A stretch of DNA of 64,000 nt from an uncultured Bacteroidota bacterium (GCA_902561795.1 CACERG010000001.1:124001-188000), one strand, 5' to 3'. Counted from the stretch's first letter, positions 10,559 to 21,268 are shown. Translations and numbers: made by a program. Notes: generated by a model from the sequence alone, not told the origin.

Positions 10559-11411
10559 ACTTCTTAAAAATAAAAATCATAGAAGAAAACTCTTTATTAA
10601 ATAAGGCGCTAAAATTTGATATTAAAGCGAAGAAAAATCCTCTAATCATTGCAAACCGCGAATTTTTATGAGTTTCAGATATATATGAAATGTAAAACGC
10701 ATCAAAAAATAAAGGATACTTTTTTTCAAGCTTAAACCCTTTTGACTCAACTAAAGAGGTTATTCCTTTAATTGTAAAATGCCATATGTGTCTGGGTACA
10801 TCTAATGCTGCCCAATATGACTTGTAGTACCTTGCATCTAAACTATTAATATTTGGCAATGCTATCATTAAGACCCCTTTTTTTTCTAAAATATTATGAA
10901 TGTTAGATAATACATCTTCCGGATTAGGTAGGTGCTCAAGAACGTGCCATAAAGTTATTCCGTCATAGCAAGCAGATTTAGGAATGTCAGCAATTTTTTC
11001 GTAAACATTTATGTTTAATAATGATTGGTTTTTAATTTCTTTATTATATGGTTCTACAACAGAAGTTTTAAAATTTTTTTTTGAAAGAAATGCGGCGAAT
11101 TTACCTGAACCCGCTCCATAATCTAATACTCTATTTCCTTTTAAATAAATTCTAATTAAAAAGAGTTTATATCTAAACATTATCTTTTGAATAAGAAAAT
11201 AAATAATGTCTAAACCGCCTTTCGCTGTATTTTTAAATGAGTCGTAATTTGATGAATCATAATATGATGATACATCTTTTATATTTTCAATATTAGTTTT
11301 AGCTATTGTCCTGGGTTCGTTCCATGTTATATCAAAATATTCACCTGAAACTAAGTGATCTTTTGCTCTGAATTTTGATTTATGTGACTCGTTCTGTTCC
11401 ACGTGAAACAA
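10551..11411 (-). CDS. Class I SAM-dependent methyltransferase
   Basis: VLDYGAGSGKFAAFL (motif I), WHVLEHLPNPEDVL; TTG start, N-term MFHVEQ encoded by the parS site. Confidence 0.8.
   Translation of the reverse strand: MFHVEQNESHKSKFRAKDHLVSGEYFDITWNEPRTIAKTNIENIKDVSSYYDSSNYDSFKNTAKGGLDIIYFLIQKIMFRYKLFLIRIYLKGNRVLDYGAGSGKFAAFLSKKNFKTSVVEPYNKEIKNQSLLNINVYEKIADIPKSACYDGITLWHVLEHLPNPEDVLSNIHNILEKKGVLMIALPNINSLDARYYKSYWAALDVPRHIWHFTIKGITSLVESKGFKLEKKYPLFFDAFYISYISETHKNSRFAMIRGFFFALISNFSALFNKEFSSMIFIFKKSI
11395..11410. promoter_or_regulatory. parS centromere site (perfect match to TGTTNCACGTGAAACA)
   Basis: Sequence TGTTCCACGTGAAACA. Confidence 0.85.
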
Positions 11412-11420
11412 GTTTTACTT

Positions 11421-13292
11421 TTACCGACCCATAGATACTAGAAGAACACTAATATCGCTGGGGTTAACTCCACTAATTCTAGATGCCTGAGCTAGTGTTT
11501 CAGGCCGCAACTTATTTAATTTTTCTTTAGCCTCAAATGATAAAGAAGCAAGTTTATCAAAGTTGAAGCTTGATGGAATCTTAATATTCTCTAAACGTTT
11601 TAGTTTATCAGCATTTTTTTTCTCTTTCTCTATATATCCAGAATATTTAATTTCTATCTCAGCTTGTTCGAATATAGAGTCATCTATATTCGATTTCTTA
11701 ATGAACGAATTTAGTTCACTAAAAGAATTTAAATCAGACCTAGAAATATTTGGGCGGGACAAAAGCTTAGAGTACTTATCTGTTTGCTTTATTAGAGTTT
11801 CCTTTTTATTAGTCAATAAATCATTTGCTTCTTTTACTGTGTAACTTTTATTTTTTAAAAATTTAACAAGCTCACTGCGTTTTTTAAATTTTTCTTCGAC
11901 ATTTTTAAGCCTTTTTTTAGAGGCCAAACCAATCTTAAAAGATATAGGAGTTAACCTTTCATCAGCATTATCTTGTCTTAAAAGAGTTCTATATTCGGCT
12001 CGAGAAGTGAACATACGATAAGGTTCTTCAGTGCCTTTAAGAATAAGATCATCAATTAATACACCTATATAAGCCTCCTCCCTTCCAAGAACAAGAGGGT
12101 TTTTATTATTGTTTTTCTGATGTGCATTTATACCTGCTATAATACCTTGGGCAGCGGCTTCTTCATATCCTGTAGTTCCATTAATTTGTCCAGCAAAGAA
12201 TAGGTTTTGAATCAATTTAGTTTCGAGTGAATGAAACAGTTGAGTTGGTGGAAAATAATCATACTCAATAGCGTATCCTGGCTTTAAAAATTTAACAGAC
12301 TCAAAGCCCCTTACGGATCTTAAAGCCTTAAATTGTATGTCATATGGTAAAGAGGTAGAGAAGCCATTCACATAAACCTCATGAGTGTTCCACCCCTCGG
12401 GCTCTACAAAAATTTGATGCTGTAACTTATCACTAAACCTATCGATTTTATCTTCTATAGAAGGACAATATCTAGGGCCTGTACTTTTAATAGACCCATT
12501 AAACATTGGTGATCTGTCAAACCCTTGCTTTATAGTTTCATGTACTTCTAAGTTAGTATGAGTTATATAACAACTTTTTTGTTTTTTTAATGGTGCTGTT
12601 TCCTCAGAAAAAGAAAATTTTGAAGGGTTGGTGTCACCTTTTTGTTCCAACATAAAAGAATAATTTAATGACCGGCCATCAACACGAGGGGGTGTTCCAG
12701 TTTTCATTCTTCCAGACATAAAACCTATATTTTCTAAACATTTTGTGAGGCCAAACGACGCGTTTTCCCCCACGCGCCCTCCACTGAAGTTCTTTTCCCC
12801 TATATGTATCAAACCATTTAAAAAAGTTCCGTTAGTTAAAACTACTGTCTTTGAAAATATTTTAACTCCCAAAGATGTAATCACTCCTTCAACTTGATCA
12901 TTTTTGACAATTAGATCAACTACCATCTCCTGGTAAAAGTCAAGAAGAGGGGTGTTTTCAAGTTTTTGTCTCCACTCTAAAGTAAACAAACTTCTATCAG
13001 ATTGAACTCTAGGGCTCCACATTGCGGGACCTTTAGACTGATTCAACATTTTATACTGAATTGCAGATCTATCTGAAATTATGCCGCTATACCCCCCTAA
13101 AGCATCTATTTCTCTCACTATTTGCCCTTTAGCAATTCCACCCATAGCAGGATTACATGACATTTGTGCTAAATTTTGGAGATTCATAGTTACCAAAAGA
13201 GTTTTAGAGCCAAGATTGGCTGAAGCTGCAGCGGCTTCACACCCAGCATGCCCACCTCCTACAACTATAACATCATACTTAGAATCAAACAT
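11421..13292 (-). CDS. mnmG: tRNA uridine-5-carboxymethylaminomethyl synthesis enzyme MnmG/GidA
   Basis: DVIVVGGGHAGCEAA, SCNPAMGGIAKGQIVREIDALGG, FAGQINGTTGYEEAAAQG. Confidence 0.97.
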   Translation of the reverse strand: MFDSKYDVIVVGGGHAGCEAAAASANLGSKTLLVTMNLQNLAQMSCNPAMGGIAKGQIVREIDALGGYSGIISDRSAIQYKMLNQSKGPAMWSPRVQSDRSLFTLEWRQKLENTPLLDFYQEMVVDLIVKNDQVEGVITSLGVKIFSKTVVLTNGTFLNGLIHIGEKNFSGGRVGENASFGLTKCLENIGFMSGRMKTGTPPRVDGRSLNYSFMLEQKGDTNPSKFSFSEETAPLKKQKSCYITHTNLEVHETIKQGFDRSPMFNGSIKSTGPRYCPSIEDKIDRFSDKLQHQIFVEPEGWNTHEVYVNGFSTSLPYDIQFKALRSVRGFESVKFLKPGYAIEYDYFPPTQLFHSLETKLIQNLFFAGQINGTTGYEEAAAQGIIAGINAHQKNNNKNPLVLGREEAYIGVLIDDLILKGTEEPYRMFTSRAEYRTLLRQDNADERLTPISFKIGLASKKRLKNVEEKFKKRSELVKFLKNKSYTVKEANDLLTNKKETLIKQTDKYSKLLSRPNISRSDLNSFSELNSFIKKSNIDDSIFEQAEIEIKYSGYIEKEKKNADKLKRLENIKIPSSFNFDKLASLSFEAKEKLNKLRPETLAQASRISGVNPSDISVLLVSMGR

Positions 13293-13641
13293 AACGGTTA
13301 TGTTTCACGTGGAACTTTGATATGAATTTATCTTCCATTTTACGCATATTGTCAATTTCCGCCTTGTTATCATCATTATAACCCATACAATGCAGCGCTC
13401 CATGTATAATTGCCCTAAGTGTCTCATTTTCAATAGTTTGCCCGTATTCTTTTGCGGATTTATTTATCGCCCAGAATGAAACAAAAAATTCTGCTTCCAA
13501 TTTGTTATCAGAAGTATAATCAAACGTAATTATGTCGGTATGTGTTTTATGATTAAGATATTTTTTATTCATTTTTAAAAGAACTTCCTTCGAAACAAAA
13601 TTGTATTGAAGCTTTTTGATATCGTAATTCTGTATTCGCAC
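13285..13641 (-). CDS. ybeY: rRNA maturation RNase YbeY
   Basis: THTDIITFDY and metal-binding HGALHCMGYNDDN motif; slightly longer upstream start possible. Confidence 0.9.
   Translation of the reverse strand: MRIQNYDIKKLQYNFVSKEVLLKMNKKYLNHKTHTDIITFDYTSDNKLEAEFFVSFWAINKSAKEYGQTIENETLRAIIHGALHCMGYNDDNKAEIDNMRKMEDKFISKFHVKHNRYV
13301..13316. promoter_or_regulatory. parS-like site (15/16 match)
   Basis: TGTTTCACGTGGAACT; reverse complement AGTTCCACGTGAAACA differs from parS consensus only at the first base. Confidence 0.75.
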
Positions 13642-13776
13642 GAATTCAAATAACGTATCAGAAAGTTTCTTAGTGTCTAAATTGACTGGTATGTTTAAAA
13701 ATCGTATAATTTTTTTTTTGCAAATATAATGTATTTGTTTTGCTAAGATAGGTGAATAGGTTTATAGCTATTATAT

Positions 13777-15264
13777 TTGTTTCCAATGAATATAAGAGTT
13801 CGTTTTGCGCCAAGTCCAACTGGTCCACTTCATATAGGAGGTTTAAGGACAGCTCTTTTTAATTATCTATATGCAAGAAGCAAAAAAGGAAGCTTTATTC
13901 TAAGAATTGAAGATACGGATCAAAACCGATACGTAGAAGGAAGCGAAAATTATTTAATTAAAGCCTTAAATTGGTGTGGCATAAAACCTGATGAAGGTCC
14001 AAATACAAAAGGTAGCTTTGGCCCTTATCGCCAGAGTGAAAGAAAGAAAATTTATAAAGAGCATATTGATAAACTTATAAACTTGGGAGCGGCATATTAT
14101 GCTTTCGATAGTGAAGATCAACTCAAGAAATATCGTCAAGAAGATGAAAAGAATGGAAAAACATTTTTATATGGGAGTCAAAATAGAATAAAATTTAGAA
14201 ACAGTCTAACCTTAAATTTAGCTGAAACTAAAAAGGCCTTAGAAGGGGATTATGTTGTTCGATTAAAAGTAATGGGGGGAGCTAAAGTTAATGTAAATGA
14301 TGAAATTCGTGGTAATATATCAGTGTCTACAGATTTACTTGACGATAAGATCTTATTGAAAAGCGACGGGTTACCTACTTATCATTTTGCTAATGTTGTT
14401 GATGACAAACTAATGGAAATAACAGATGTTATACGTGGAGAAGAGTGGCTTCCTTCGTTACCAATACACAAACTAATATACGATGCTTTCAATTGGAATT
14501 TACCTCGTTTCATGCACTTACCATTAATTTTAAAACCCAATGGCAAGGGAAAACTATCAAAAAGAGATGGTTTAAAAGATGGGTACCCCGTTTTTCCCAT
14601 TAAATTTAAAGAATTAAATCTTGGTTTTAAAGAAAGAGGGTTCTTGTCGGAGGGAATGGTAAATTATCTTGCTTTATTAGGATGGAATAGTGGAACAGAA
14701 AATGAAATATTTAATATGTCGGATCTGACAAAATACTTCAGCATAAAAAAAGTTCAAAAGGGAGGAGCAAGATTCGATTATGAAAAGGCTTGTTGGATAA
14801 ATCAACAACACATATCAAAATCTGATGTAAAAACCTTAATGGAACAAAAAATTGTAAAGGAAATATTAGAAAAAGTAGATGAAGTGAAGCGTATTAATAT
14901 ATTGAATCTGGTTAAAAATCGTCTCAAGACTCTAAATGATCTTAAGAATGAAATCAGATTTTTAGATGATCCGCAAGATTATGATAAAAAAAGTGTAATA
15001 AAATTAATAGATAAGGGCCCGGTAAAGATTATGGATCAGATTATCATTCTATTGAATTCTGATATAGAAATAGCAGACATGAAACAATCTTTGTTTGAGT
15101 GGGGAAAGAACGAAAAAATTCCTTTTGGTTTAATCATGCAAACTCTTAGACTCGCTATTGTTGGTCAATTATCTGGGCCTGATTTATTTCAAATTTGTGC
15201 TCTTATAGGAAAAGATGTATCTTTAAAAAGAGTGCAAAAATTTAAAACTTTTTGTTTAAAATAA
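13777..15264 (+). CDS. gltX: Glutamate--tRNA ligase
   Basis: RFAPSPTGPLHIGGLRTALFNYL, KLSKRDG; start likely ATG at 13777 or 13786. Confidence 0.96.
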   Translation: MFPMNIRVRFAPSPTGPLHIGGLRTALFNYLYARSKKGSFILRIEDTDQNRYVEGSENYLIKALNWCGIKPDEGPNTKGSFGPYRQSERKKIYKEHIDKLINLGAAYYAFDSEDQLKKYRQEDEKNGKTFLYGSQNRIKFRNSLTLNLAETKKALEGDYVVRLKVMGGAKVNVNDEIRGNISVSTDLLDDKILLKSDGLPTYHFANVVDDKLMEITDVIRGEEWLPSLPIHKLIYDAFNWNLPRFMHLPLILKPNGKGKLSKRDGLKDGYPVFPIKFKELNLGFKERGFLSEGMVNYLALLGWNSGTENEIFNMSDLTKYFSIKKVQKGGARFDYEKACWINQQHISKSDVKTLMEQKIVKEILEKVDEVKRINILNLVKNRLKTLNDLKNEIRFLDDPQDYDKKSVIKLIDKGPVKIMDQIIILLNSDIEIADMKQSLFEWGKNEKIPFGLIMQTLRLAIVGQLSGPDLFQICALIGKDVSLKRVQKFKTFCLK

Positions 15265-15273
15265 ATTTTACCG

Positions 15274-16212
15274 ATGAGTTTAATCACCTATTTATTCATT
15301 CTTTTTTTGTTACTGCTTATCTTGTCTGGTGTATTTGTAGTAAAACAACAAACAGCTGGAATAATTGAACGCTTCGGTAAGTTTACATCAATTAGACAGT
15401 CAGGGTTACACTACAGAATTCCGTTAATTGATAAAATTGCTGGAAGGCTAAGTTTAAGGATTTTACAATTGGATGTTATTGTAGAAACGAAAACAAAAGA
15501 TGATGTTTTCGTCAAACTTAAGGTCTCTGTTCAATATAAAGTTGTTAAAGAAAAAGTCTATGATGCATTTTACAAACTTGACTATCCACAAGATCAAATA
15601 ACCTCATACGTTTTTGACGTAGTTAGGGCGGTTGTACCAAAAATGAAACTCGATGATGTTTTCGAAAAAAAAGATGAAATTGCTAATGCCGTTAAAGGGG
15701 AACTAAATGATGCTATGATTAATTATGGATACGATATTATAAAAGCTCTTGTTACGGATATTGATCCAGATACTGAAGTAAAAGCCGCTATGAATAGGAT
15801 AAATGCTGCTGAACGCAAAAAAGTTGCAGCACAATATGAAGGAGACGCAGAACGTATTCTTATTGTTGAAAAAGCAAAGGCAGAAGCTGAAAGTAAACGT
15901 CTTCAAGGGCAGGGGATAGCAGATCAAAGGAGAGAAATTGCGCGAGGCCTTGAGGAGTCTGTTGACGTTCTAAATAAAGTAGGCATAAATTCTCAGGAAG
16001 CTTCAGCGCTAATCGTGGTTACCCAACATTATGATACACTTCAATCAATTGGAGGAGAGACCAATACAAATTTGATACTGCTGCCAAACTCTCCTCAAGC
16101 TGGAAGTGAAATGTTAAATGACATGGTGGCTTCTTTTACTGCAAGTAATCAAATAGGAGAGGCAATGAAAAAGCAAGGCTTGAATACTAAAAAATCAGAG
16201 GAAAAAGATTAA
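15274..16212 (+). CDS. SPFH/band 7 domain protein
   Basis: N-terminal TM, VVKQQTAGIIERFGKF, AEAESKRLQGQGIADQRREIARG. Confidence 0.88.
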   Translation: MSLITYLFILFLLLLILSGVFVVKQQTAGIIERFGKFTSIRQSGLHYRIPLIDKIAGRLSLRILQLDVIVETKTKDDVFVKLKVSVQYKVVKEKVYDAFYKLDYPQDQITSYVFDVVRAVVPKMKLDDVFEKKDEIANAVKGELNDAMINYGYDIIKALVTDIDPDTEVKAAMNRINAAERKKVAAQYEGDAERILIVEKAKAEAESKRLQGQGIADQRREIARGLEESVDVLNKVGINSQEASALIVVTQHYDTLQSIGGETNTNLILLPNSPQAGSEMLNDMVASFTASNQIGEAMKKQGLNTKKSEEKD

Positions 16213-16213
16213 T

Positions 16214-17881
16214 TTATAATTTAGTCTTGGACCATGTGTCCCTTAATCCGACTGTTTTGTTAAAAACGAGATTATTTGTACCACTTTCTTTATCGACCAC
16301 AAAATATCCTAGACGTTGAAATTGAAACCTGTCACCTGGTTTTGATGAGATTAAACTAGGCTCCACCATTGCATCAATAACTTTTAGTGAGCTTTCATTT
16401 AAAAAAGATTTAAAGTTTTCCTTTTCTTTATCAGGAGCAGATATGTTGAATAAACGGTCGTAAATTCTCACCTCTGCATTTATTGAGTCTCTCTGGGTTA
16501 CCCAGTGCAAGGTCCCTTTTACTTTCCTTTTACTTGCATCGCTTCCTGAACCACTTTTACTTTCGGGGTCATATGTACATAAAACCTCTATTATATTTCC
16601 TTCAGTATCTTTAACAATAGATTCGGCTTTTATAATATATGCGTTTTTTAAGCGAACCTCTTTGCCTAAGGAAAGACGAAAAAACTTTCTGGTTGCATCT
16701 TCTTTAAAATCTTCTTTTTCGATGTAAAGATGTTTTGAAAAAGGGAACTGTCTTTTTCCATCATTGTGATTATGAGGGTTTATCTCACCCTCTAATGTCT
16801 CCGTTTTATATTCCGGATAGTTAACTATGGTTAATTTAAGTGGGTCTAAAACCGCCATTACCCTTGGGGATGTTTCATTTAGATCTTCTCTTATCGAATG
16901 CTCTAATAACGACAAATCAATTACATTCTCCCGTTTTGCTACTCCTGCTGTTTCGACAAAGTTTTTTAATGCGGTTGGTGTATATCCCCTCCTTCTTAAT
17001 CCAGATATAGTTGGCATTCTAGGGTCGTCCCATCCTTTTACATATCCTTCCTCTATAAGTTCAAACAACTTTCTTTTACTTGTAACAGTAAAAGATAAAT
17101 TCATCCTGGCAAATTCTCTTTGTTTAGGGCGTAATGGTTTTTTTTTACCTAATGCATCTAAAAACCAGTCATAAAGATCTCTATGTGGTTTAAATTCTAA
17201 GGAACATAGCGAATGTGAAATTTGTTCAATGTAGTCTGATTGCCCGTGTGTCCAGTCATACATTGGATAAATGCACCAATCCTTACCTGTTCTATGGTGC
17301 TTCTTAAATAGAATCCTATACATAATTGGATCTCTCATAAGCATATTGGAAGAAGACATGTCAATTTTTGCCCTTAAAACATGCTCTCCTTCCTTAAATT
17401 CTCCCAATTTCATTTTTGAAAATAAATCTTGATTTTCTTTTATAGCTCTATTTCTGAAAGGGCTGTTTACACCGGGTTGTGTTGGTGTTCCTTTTTGTAC
17501 AGCTATAGTTTCTGAAGGCTGCGAGTCAACGTATGCTTTTCCTTTCAAAATAAGATCGTTGGCCCAAATAAAAAGCTGTTCAAAATAATCTGACGCATAA
17601 CACTCCTTGTCCCATTTATACCCCAACCATAATATGTTTTCTTTAATTGCATCCACATACTTCTGTTCTTCTTTAGCTGGGTTCGTGTCATCGAACCTTA
17701 AATTAACAGGGGCTTTATATTTTTTCCCTAAGTTAAAATTTAAACATATTGCCTTAACGTGTCCTATATGTAAGAATCCGTTTGGCTCTGGAGGAAACCT
17801 AAATTTTAATTGATTTTTTGAGTAGTCTGCCCTAAGGTCGTCTTCAATAATATGCTCTATGAAATGTAAAGCTCTAGCCAT
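16214..17881 (-). CDS. glnS: Glutamine--tRNA ligase
   Basis: FRFPPEPNGFLHIGHVKAICLNF, LRFDDTNPAKE, SKRKL. Confidence 0.96.
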   Translation of the reverse strand: MARALHFIEHIIEDDLRADYSKNQLKFRFPPEPNGFLHIGHVKAICLNFNLGKKYKAPVNLRFDDTNPAKEEQKYVDAIKENILWLGYKWDKECYASDYFEQLFIWANDLILKGKAYVDSQPSETIAVQKGTPTQPGVNSPFRNRAIKENQDLFSKMKLGEFKEGEHVLRAKIDMSSSNMLMRDPIMYRILFKKHHRTGKDWCIYPMYDWTHGQSDYIEQISHSLCSLEFKPHRDLYDWFLDALGKKKPLRPKQREFARMNLSFTVTSKRKLFELIEEGYVKGWDDPRMPTISGLRRRGYTPTALKNFVETAGVAKRENVIDLSLLEHSIREDLNETSPRVMAVLDPLKLTIVNYPEYKTETLEGEINPHNHNDGKRQFPFSKHLYIEKEDFKEDATRKFFRLSLGKEVRLKNAYIIKAESIVKDTEGNIIEVLCTYDPESKSGSGSDASKRKVKGTLHWVTQRDSINAEVRIYDRLFNISAPDKEKENFKSFLNESSLKVIDAMVEPSLISSKPGDRFQFQRLGYFVVDKESGTNNLVFNKTVGLRDTWSKTKL

Positions 17882-17939
17882 AGATTTTTTTGTAAAGATA
17901 ATGAATGCATTTGTTGAAAGAAAACAAGAAAACAGTCTT

Positions 17940-17947
17940 TATATTTG
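17940..17947 (+). promoter_or_regulatory. Candidate -7 element TATATTTG upstream of folB
   Basis: Exact TAnnTTTG with TTG at 17914 (spacing 23, longer than optimal). Confidence 0.35.
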
Positions 17948-18331
17948 CACTGTGTTATGGACAAAATATACTTAAAGAACATAAAAATTTATGCATACCA
18001 TGGTTGCATGGAGGAAGAAAAAAAAATAGGTAGTAATTATTTAGTTAACCTCATTATACACGCAGATTTGAGCATGTCTTGCAAATCAGACGAATTAAAG
18101 GACACTGTTGACTACGTTGCTCTGCTTGACATAGTAAAAAACCAAATGAAAATGAGGTCCAACCTTTTAGAGAATGTTGCTGACAGAGTTGTAAACAAGA
18201 TAATTTCCAAATTCCCTTCTGTTAAAAAAGCTGTTGTTAAGATAGCAAAACTTAATCCTCCCATCAATGGAGACATAGATGAAGTTGTGATAAGACGAGA
18301 AAAAAAGAGAGAAAAGAAGAAATTAGATTAA
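17945..18331 (+). CDS. folB: Dihydroneopterin aldolase
   Basis: YLKNIKIYAYHGCMEEEKKIGSNYLVNL; actual start probably ATG at 17957. Confidence 0.92.
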   Translation: MHCVMDKIYLKNIKIYAYHGCMEEEKKIGSNYLVNLIIHADLSMSCKSDELKDTVDYVALLDIVKNQMKMRSNLLENVADRVVNKIISKFPSVKKAVVKIAKLNPPINGDIDEVVIRREKKREKKKLD

Positions 18332-18353
18332 TATTGTGTTATTTTTAAAGTCC

Positions 18354-18424
18354 GGCATCGTGGCCGAGTGGCTAGGCAGAGCTCTGCAAAAGCTTTTACA
18401 GCGGTTCGAATCCGCTCGATGCCT
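18354..18424 (+). tRNA. tRNA-Cys (GCA anticodon)
   Basis: Acceptor GGCATCG/CGATGCC, anticodon loop CTGCAAA, T-arm GCGGTTCGAATCCGC. Confidence 0.92.
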
Positions 18425-18430
18425 CTTTCT

Positions 18431-19117
18431 TTATTCTGTATAAATTTTGCCGCCTAGCTTTTTGTTTGTAATTGTCTTATTTGGTTTCCCAAAAACTCGT
18501 AAAACTCCGCTTACAATGTTTGCGTTTAAAAGGGTTTTAGCTTTAATATATGCATATCCTCCTAGTATGCCCCTTATTTTGGATTGTTCTGTTTTAAGGC
18601 TTTCGGCCTCACATATTCCTCCTGAATGAAAGTAGAGTTCATGATTCACAACTTCGCCCGAAAGGTGTATTTTTCCACCTAAGCCTACTTGTGTATCTAA
18701 CCGTTGCAGTTTTACGCAGAGGTCGATTTTCGAATTTGTTGAGGCAAACAAAATAAGCTTGGTTTGATCTAATCTTAAAGAAGATTTTATTGTGCTCCCC
18801 TGATAGGCTGAAATACTGTTTAAAGTACTATTAAAATAAAGATCTATTTTAGTAGCTTCTTGGTTAAAAATATCTCCCCTAGATGTTCTAATTTTTAAAT
18901 TCCCGTCTTTAATTGTAACAACAATCAGATCTGAGTTTGGTCCAGTAGCTATAATTTTATTAACGTCTGATGAAATTAAATTTACTTCAATATTTGAATA
19001 TGTTTTAATTCCCGTAAAAGATCCTGTAGTTAATACTCTCCTGCTATTGTCCTGACAAAACCCAGTCGTTATTAATCCAATAACTAAAAAATAAAATAAT
19101 AGTTGTTTCTTTTTCAT
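18431..19117 (-). CDS. DUF2807-type (GIN domain) putative adhesin-like secreted protein
   Basis: Signal peptide; TGSFTGIKTYSNIEVNLI... beta-helix-like repeats. Confidence 0.7.
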   Translation of the reverse strand: MKKKQLLFYFLVIGLITTGFCQDNSRRVLTTGSFTGIKTYSNIEVNLISSDVNKIIATGPNSDLIVVTIKDGNLKIRTSRGDIFNQEATKIDLYFNSTLNSISAYQGSTIKSSLRLDQTKLILFASTNSKIDLCVKLQRLDTQVGLGGKIHLSGEVVNHELYFHSGGICEAESLKTEQSKIRGILGGYAYIKAKTLLNANIVSGVLRVFGKPNKTITNKKLGGKIYTE

Positions 19118-19120
19118 GTA

Positions 19121-21268
19121 TCATTCTACTAGTAAAAAATCCAAGAACCTCTTCTCAACGTTTGCTTTGTGTACTTTTATTCGCAGCATATCTCCAAGCT
19201 GATAGATTTGCTTTGTGTTTCTTCCAAAAATTGAGTGGTTATCAATATTGTAGATATAAAAATCTCCTTTCATGTCCTTCAATCTAATCATACCCTCGCA
19301 TTTATTTTCTATTATCTCAACATAGATTCCTCTTTCTGTAACTCCTGAGATAACTCCCTCAAACTCTTTTCCTATTTTGTTTTGCATAAAAACAATCTGC
19401 ATATGCTTGATAGAATCTCTTTCTGCTTTTGTGGCTAGTTGTTCTCTTATAGATGAGTGTTTACAGGCTTGTTCTAAAACACTTTGCTTTGTGTTTTTCT
19501 TATCTTCTAAATATGAATTTAACAGCCTGTGAACGAGAACATCAGGATACCTACGTATTGGAGAAGTAAAATGGGTATAATGATCGAATCCAAGGCCATA
19601 ATGACCTATATTTTTTGTTGTGTATTCTGCTTTTGACATACTTCTCAAGGCTAAGGTGTCTATAAGGTTTTGTTCTTTTTTACCTTTGCATTGATCTAAT
19701 AACTTATTTAATGCTCTATTGACATTTTTGCTTTTAAGGTTAAAATCATATCCAAAAGAAGAACTCGTCTTTTGTAGGCTATATAATTTTTCCTCATCAG
19801 GGCTGTCATGAACCCTAAAAATAAATGGTCTCTTTTTTTGCCTTTTAACGTACGAGGCAACCTTCTTATTTGCTAAAAGCATAAACTCCTCTATTAGTTT
19901 ATTTGCGTCACCGTATTCTTTATAAAAGACACTTACTGGCTCGTTTTTATTGTTCAAGTTGAAATTGACCTCTTTTCTTTCAAAGGATATTGCTCCGTCT
20001 TTTATTCTTTTTTTGCGAAGCGTTTTTGCCAGATTATTAAAAATTATTATTGCGTCGTATAGATCTCCAGAAATTATGTAGCTTTCTTTCTGAAGAGAAA
20101 TGTGCTTCTTAATTGTCTTTGTTTGATTTTGTAATATATGATTTACCTCTTCATAAGAAAATCTTTTGTCGGATTTTATTACTGTTTTACCATACCATTC
20201 ATTTAAGACTTCACTTTCATTATTCATTTGGAAAACTGCTGAAAAAGTATATTTCTCCTCTTTTTCAATTAAAGAGCATAATTCATTTGATAGTTTTTCA
20301 GGCAACATTGGTACAACTCTGTCTACTAAATAAACAGATGTTCCTCTTTCGTAGGCTTCTTTTTCCATAAGGCTGTTTTCTTTAAGATAGTGACTAACGT
20401 CAGCTATATGAATTCCTATTTCGAACAAATCTTCGTTTATAATTTTTAATGACAGCGCATCATCAAAGTCTTTAGCATTTACCGGATCAATTGTTATTGT
20501 TGTTACTTTTCTGAAATCTCTTCTTCTTTTAAGTTCTTTTCTATCAATCTCTTTTTCTAATTGTTCTGCTTCTTCATTTACACCCTTTGGGAATACATAG
20601 GGAAGACCGTTTTCGTGTAAAATTGCATGTATTTCTGTCTCTGTTTCACCTGGCAGCCCTATGCCCTTTATTATTTTGCCGTTAGGGGCGTCTCTTCCTT
20701 CAAACCATTCTTTTATTATAACAACAACTTTTTCCCCGTTTTTATAGTTTTTAATTTCGTCCGGCTCAATAAAAATATCCGTATACATTAATCCTCGTTT
20801 GGTTAAAACAAAACCATAATCGGATTTTAAGACTAACTCACCGACGTATTCTTTTTTGTTTCTTTCTAGAACCTTTATGACTCCCGCTTCTTTGCTTTTC
20901 CCAGTTATAATAAAATTAATTAAGTCACCATCCAGAGCTCTATTTAACTTTACATTTGGTATAAATAATTCTTCTTTTTTTTCGGATGAATAAACTTTTC
21001 CTTTTCCGGACGGTAACAAACTCAATCTACTCGTATATATGGTTTTTTCTTTTATTCTGAATACATATTTACCCTTTCTTTCTTCAATTAAAATTTTGTT
21101 TTTACTTAAATTTAATAGGACACTTATAATCTTATTCCTGTCTTTATCCTCTTTAAAACCTAAAGAAGAAGCAACTTGCTTATAGTTAAAAGCTTTATTT
21201 GGATTTTTTTTATAAAATTTTAAAACTTTTCTTTTTACTTCTTTGTTCTCTTTTCTCGCTTTTGACAT
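19121..21268 (-). CDS. rnr: Ribonuclease R
   Basis: RNB motifs TITIDPVNAKDFDDALSL, YTHFTSPIRRYPDVLVHRLL, C-terminal S1 domain. Confidence 0.95.
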   Translation of the reverse strand: MSKARKENKEVKRKVLKFYKKNPNKAFNYKQVASSLGFKEDKDRNKIISVLLNLSKNKILIEERKGKYVFRIKEKTIYTSRLSLLPSGKGKVYSSEKKEELFIPNVKLNRALDGDLINFIITGKSKEAGVIKVLERNKKEYVGELVLKSDYGFVLTKRGLMYTDIFIEPDEIKNYKNGEKVVVIIKEWFEGRDAPNGKIIKGIGLPGETETEIHAILHENGLPYVFPKGVNEEAEQLEKEIDRKELKRRRDFRKVTTITIDPVNAKDFDDALSLKIINEDLFEIGIHIADVSHYLKENSLMEKEAYERGTSVYLVDRVVPMLPEKLSNELCSLIEKEEKYTFSAVFQMNNESEVLNEWYGKTVIKSDKRFSYEEVNHILQNQTKTIKKHISLQKESYIISGDLYDAIIIFNNLAKTLRKKRIKDGAISFERKEVNFNLNNKNEPVSVFYKEYGDANKLIEEFMLLANKKVASYVKRQKKRPFIFRVHDSPDEEKLYSLQKTSSSFGYDFNLKSKNVNRALNKLLDQCKGKKEQNLIDTLALRSMSKAEYTTKNIGHYGLGFDHYTHFTSPIRRYPDVLVHRLLNSYLEDKKNTKQSVLEQACKHSSIREQLATKAERDSIKHMQIVFMQNKIGKEFEGVISGVTERGIYVEIIENKCEGMIRLKDMKGDFYIYNIDNHSIFGRNTKQIYQLGDMLRIKVHKANVEKRFLDFLLVE

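Noticed and set aside
16827-17174. 115-aa ORF antisense to glnS
   Set aside because: Lies opposite a strongly supported essential gene; composition reflects the reverse complement.
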